Below, one piece after another: positions 5,766-7,906 of a DNA stretch of 7,906 nt. How positions within the stretch are numbered: position 1 is the first letter of the stretch; each line of letters begins with the position of its first letter. The position numbers and the translations under genes were made by a program. The DNA is from Emcibacteraceae bacterium (GTDB lineage Bacteria; Pseudomonadota; Alphaproteobacteria; Sphingomonadales; Emcibacteraceae): positions 1 to 7,906 of the forward strand of contig JAESUD010000281.1 of assembly GCA_016763335.1 (NCBI GenBank), written 5' to 3'. A model generated the notes under the pieces. That model was not told where the DNA came from and searched no databases. It saw nothing but the letters and a program-made list of their open reading frames with translations.

Positions 5766-6278
5766 CTAGAATGGGATTTCGTCGTCGAAACCTGAGCTGC
5801 CGCCGGATGGGGCTGATCCGCCGCCGCCTTGAGCACCGCCGCCGAAGCCGCCTCCGCCGCCGTTATCTTGGTTAAAGCCGCCGTCATTACCGCCGCCGAA
5901 GCCACCACCGTCACCGCCGCCTTCACCGCGACCGTCAAGCATTGTGAGCTCTCCGTTGAAACGTTGCAGGACAACTTCAGTTGTATATTTTTCAACGCCA
6001 GCATTATCAGTCCATTTACGGGTTTGAAGGGAGCCTTCAACATAAATTTTCGAACCTTTTTTAAGATAACTTTCGGCGATCTTGCAAAGATGCTCGTTAA
6101 AAATCACAACTCTATGCCATTCTGTGCGTTCGCGGCGTTCGCCGGTTGCGCGGTCTTTCCATGTGTCTGATGTGGCAATACTAAGCTGCACAATTGGTGA
6201 GCCGTCCTGCGTGTGCCTTACTTCAGGGTCGCGCCCTAAATTTCCTACTAATATGACTTTATTTACACTTCCGGCCAT
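5766..6278 (-). CDS. ssb: Single-stranded DNA-binding protein
   Basis: 170 residues, close to E. coli SSB (178). The OB-fold covers about 5-112: VNKVILVGNLGRDPEVR at the start, the aromatic DNA-contact residues W40, W54, F60 and W89 in family-typical places (ATSDTW, TEWHRVVIF, QTRKWT), and GVEKYTTEVVLQ. A glycine-rich linker runs about 117-163, and the acidic tip DDEIPF, which binds repair and replication partners, ends the chain. The protein forms tetramers that coat single-stranded DNA in replication, recombination and repair. AAGGGA lies about 6 bases before the ATG. A promoter (TTGCAA, 17 bases, TATTGT) and an SOS box lie upstream, in the spacer shared with uvrA. The gene ends at a bidirectional terminator. 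Confidence 0.98.
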   Translation of the reverse strand: MAGSVNKVILVGNLGRDPEVRHTQDGSPIVQLSIATSDTWKDRATGERRERTEWHRVVIFNEHLCKIAESYLKKGSKIYVEGSLQTRKWTDNAGVEKYTTEVVLQRFNGELTMLDGRGEGGGDGGGFGGGNDGGFNQDNGGGGGFGGGAQGGGGSAPSGGSSGFDDEIPF

Positions 6279-6317
6279 GCCCGTTCCCTTTTATAAAATT
6301 CGAATCTATTTGCGCAT

Positions 6318-6346
6318 ACAATAGCCACCCTTAGCGACTATTGCAA
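6318..6346 (-). promoter_or_regulatory. Candidate promoter of ssb
   Basis: On the minus strand, TTGCAA (6346-6341) and TATTGT (6323-6318) are 17 bases apart, each four of six to consensus. Transcription would start near 6310, about 32 bases before the ssb ATG. The inverted pair CAATAG (6319-6324) and CTATTG (6338-6343) overlaps both boxes. Confidence 0.45.
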
Positions 6347-6350
6347 TAAG

Positions 6351-6365
6351 GAACAAAATAAGAAC
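6351..6365. promoter_or_regulatory. LexA (SOS) box of alphaproteobacterial type between ssb and uvrA
   Basis: GAAC (6351-6354), seven bases, GAAC (6362-6365): an exact match to GAAC-N7-GAAC, the direct-repeat LexA site described in Alphaproteobacteria (GTTC-N7-GTTC on the other strand). It lies about 60 bases before the uvrA ATG and 73 before the ssb ATG, and uvrA is a classic SOS gene. LexA itself is not in the window. Confidence 0.85.
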
Positions 6366-6393
6366 TTTACTTATTTTCCGAATCCCTTAAATT
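6366..6393 (+). promoter_or_regulatory. Weak candidate promoter of uvrA
   Basis: TTTACT (6366-6371) and TAAATT (6388-6393) are 16 bases apart, each four of six to sigma70 consensus. The SOS box ends one base before the -35 box, where bound LexA could block polymerase. Other pairings are possible. Confidence 0.3.
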
Positions 6394-6424
6394 GCACATG
6401 TAAAAGAATTAAAGGGTGCACACT

Positions 6425-7906
6425 ATGCTGACCACAATTTCTGTTCGCGGCGCAAGGGAACATAATTTAAAATCAATCGATGTCGATATTCCCCGCGATA
6501 AACTTGTGGTCATTACCGGCTTAAGCGGCTCTGGCAAATCATCGCTGGCCTTTGATACAATTTATGCCGAAGGGCAGCGGAGATATGTCGAAAGCTTATC
6601 CGCCTACGCTCGTCAGTTCCTCGAATTAATGCAAAAACCCGACGCCGATCATATTGAGGGGTTATCCCCCGCTATATCTATCGAGCAGAAAACCACATCA
6701 AAAAATCCGCGTTCAACGGTTGGCACCGTCACCGAAGTATATGATTATATGCGGCTTTTATATGCCCGCATCGGCGTTCCTTATTCGCCAACAACCGGGC
6801 TGCCCATTACAAGTCAGACTGTTAGCCAAATGGTTGATAAAGTCATGGAAATGGAAGAAGGAACAAGGCTTTACCTGCTCGCGCCCATTGTGCGCGGACG
6901 CAAGGGTGAATATAGAAAAGAGTTTATGGAGCTTCTAAAGGCCGGTTTTCAACGGGTGAAAGTCGACGGTGAATTTTATGAAATTGAAGATGTGCCGGAG
7001 CTTAACAAAAAAGTAAAACATGTTATTGAAGTCGTGGTTGACCGCCTTGTCGTGCGCAGTGACCTTGAAACCCGCCTCGCCGACAGTATGGAAACCGCGC
7101 TTGAGCTATCCGAAGGCCTTGCCGTGGTTGAGGTTGCCGACGATACGGCTAAGCGCACTTTATTTTCTGCCAAATTTGCCTGCCCGGTTTCTGGCTTTAC
7201 TATTGAAGAAATAGAACCGCGATTATTTTCGTTTAATAATCCCTTTGGCGCCTGCCCGACCTGCGACGGGCTTGGTAAAAAACTTTATTTTGATCCTGAA
7301 CTTGTGGTGCCCGATAGGAAGCTTGCCTTAAATAATGGCGCCCTTGCCCCATGGGGTAAATCAAACTCGCCTTATTATATCCAGACACTAGAAAGTATCG
7401 GTCGCCATTACGGTTTTAAAACCACGACACCATTTGGAAAACTGTCTGAAAAAAATCAAGACATCCTCCTGCATGGTAGCGGCAAGGAAGAGATAGAGAT
7501 CACCTATAAAAGTGATAATATTAAAAGTTATGTGGTGAAGAAAGCCTTTGAAGGCGTAATCGGTAACATCAAACGCCGCTGGCGCGAAACCGATAGCTCA
7601 ATGATGCGCGATGAGCTCGGCAAATATCAAAGCTCAACCACTTGTGATGCTTGCGACGGTCACCGCCTGAAAAAGAAGCCCTCGCCGTTAAAATTGATGG
7701 CAAGCATATCAGCGAACTTACCGGACTATCCGTTTCCCAGTCCCATGAATGGTTTTCAGGGCTATCAGAAAAACTCACCGACAAAGAAAATGAAATCGCC
7801 ACACGGGTGTTAAAGGAAATAACCAAACGGCTCGGGTTCCTCAACAATGTCGGGCTTGAATATTTAAGTCTTTCACGAACATCCGGCACATTATCCGGCG
7901 GTGAAA
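6425..7906 (+). pseudogene. uvrA: uvrA, excinuclease ABC subunit A, frame broken near 7674 and 3' end cut by window edge
   Basis: UvrA is the damage-recognising ATPase of nucleotide excision repair, acting as a dimer with UvrB. The start is ATG 6425 ([16 protein letters not shown]), with AAAGGG ending 8 bases before it; a GTG at 6416 lies inside that ribosome site. Visible: Walker A GLSGSGKS (residues 32-39), the conserved stretches [15 protein letters not shown] and [19 protein letters not shown], and the first zinc module with C253, C277 and C280 but Ser at 256. The frame is UvrA-like up to L415-K416 ([10 protein letters not shown]), then turns to nonsense and stops at 7813. From GAA at 7675 the expected sequence resumes one frame away ([17 protein letters not shown], later [22 protein letters not shown]) and runs to LSGGE, the first ABC signature, at the window edge. 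One base is missing, most simply an A in the run 7670-7674. It may be a sequence error in an intact gene. Confidence 0.9.

Noticed and set aside
5759..6170. Long alanine-rich frames on both strands across the ssb 3' half
   Set aside because: They arise from the GGN repeats of the Gly-rich SSB linker read in other frames; no ribosome site and no family similarity, while ssb is unmistakable.
6416..6424. GTG start for uvrA at 6416
   Set aside because: The GTG overlaps the AAAGGG ribosome site that is correctly spaced for ATG 6425, and UvrA proteins usually begin just before the [12 protein letters not shown] stretch.
7675..7813. The C-terminal 46 residues of the uvrA frame that stops at 7813
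   Set aside because: They have no UvrA character; the true UvrA sequence continues in another frame from 7675, so this tail is a frameshift product.
7569..7889. 106-residue minus-strand frame opposite the uvrA 3' part
   Set aside because: It spans the uvrA frameshift only because it is in a different frame; serine/arginine-rich translation with no recognisable family.

Overview
The window looks like chromosomal DNA of an alphaproteobacterium of moderate to low GC. Three things point there. The single-stranded DNA-binding protein reads like the alphaproteobacterial type (start MAGSVNKVILVGNLGRDPE, Gly-rich linker, acidic tip DDEIPF). ssb and uvrA are divergent. The DNA between them carries GAAC-N7-GAAC, the LexA (SOS) box form typical of Alphaproteobacteria. 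I cannot name genus or species.

Left part (1-2846). Two minus-strand genes overlap by 8 bases: a DHCW-motif cupin protein and a GFA/CENP-V-type zinc protein cut by the left window edge. A sigma70-like promoter lies just upstream of the pair. Next comes a PLP enzyme of the D-cysteine desulfhydrase/ACC deaminase family on the minus strand. It is divergent from an AraC-family regulator with an N-terminal cupin domain. Their 80-base spacer holds a good promoter for the regulator and a repeated AATTCGT element that could be the operator.

Middle (2938-5765). A large inner-membrane protein with an FlgO/TolB-like domain and TPR repeats runs on the minus strand. It probably starts at a TTG codon. Divergent from it is a small low-GC operon of a four-helix membrane protein and a 68-residue Xre/Cro regulator, overlapping by 8 bases. 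Its promoter carries two near-identical 18-bp palindromes, one reaching the -35 box and one covering the -10 box, which suggests tight autorepression. After this operon lies a 64-base perfectly pairable long hairpin, then a bidirectional terminator shared with ssb.

Right part (5766-7906). ssb (minus) and uvrA (plus) diverge from a spacer with one SOS box. uvrA runs off the right edge. Its reading frame is broken at a run of five A's (7670-7674) by what looks like one missing base; beyond it the UvrA sequence continues cleanly in another frame to the window end. This is either a sequence error or a real disruption of a key repair gene.

The most notable signals are the uvrA frameshift, the twin operators of the membrane-protein/Xre operon, the long hairpin behind that operon, and the SOS box. 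I saw no RNA genes, CRISPR arrays or transposases. No gene-free stretch exceeds 300 bases.
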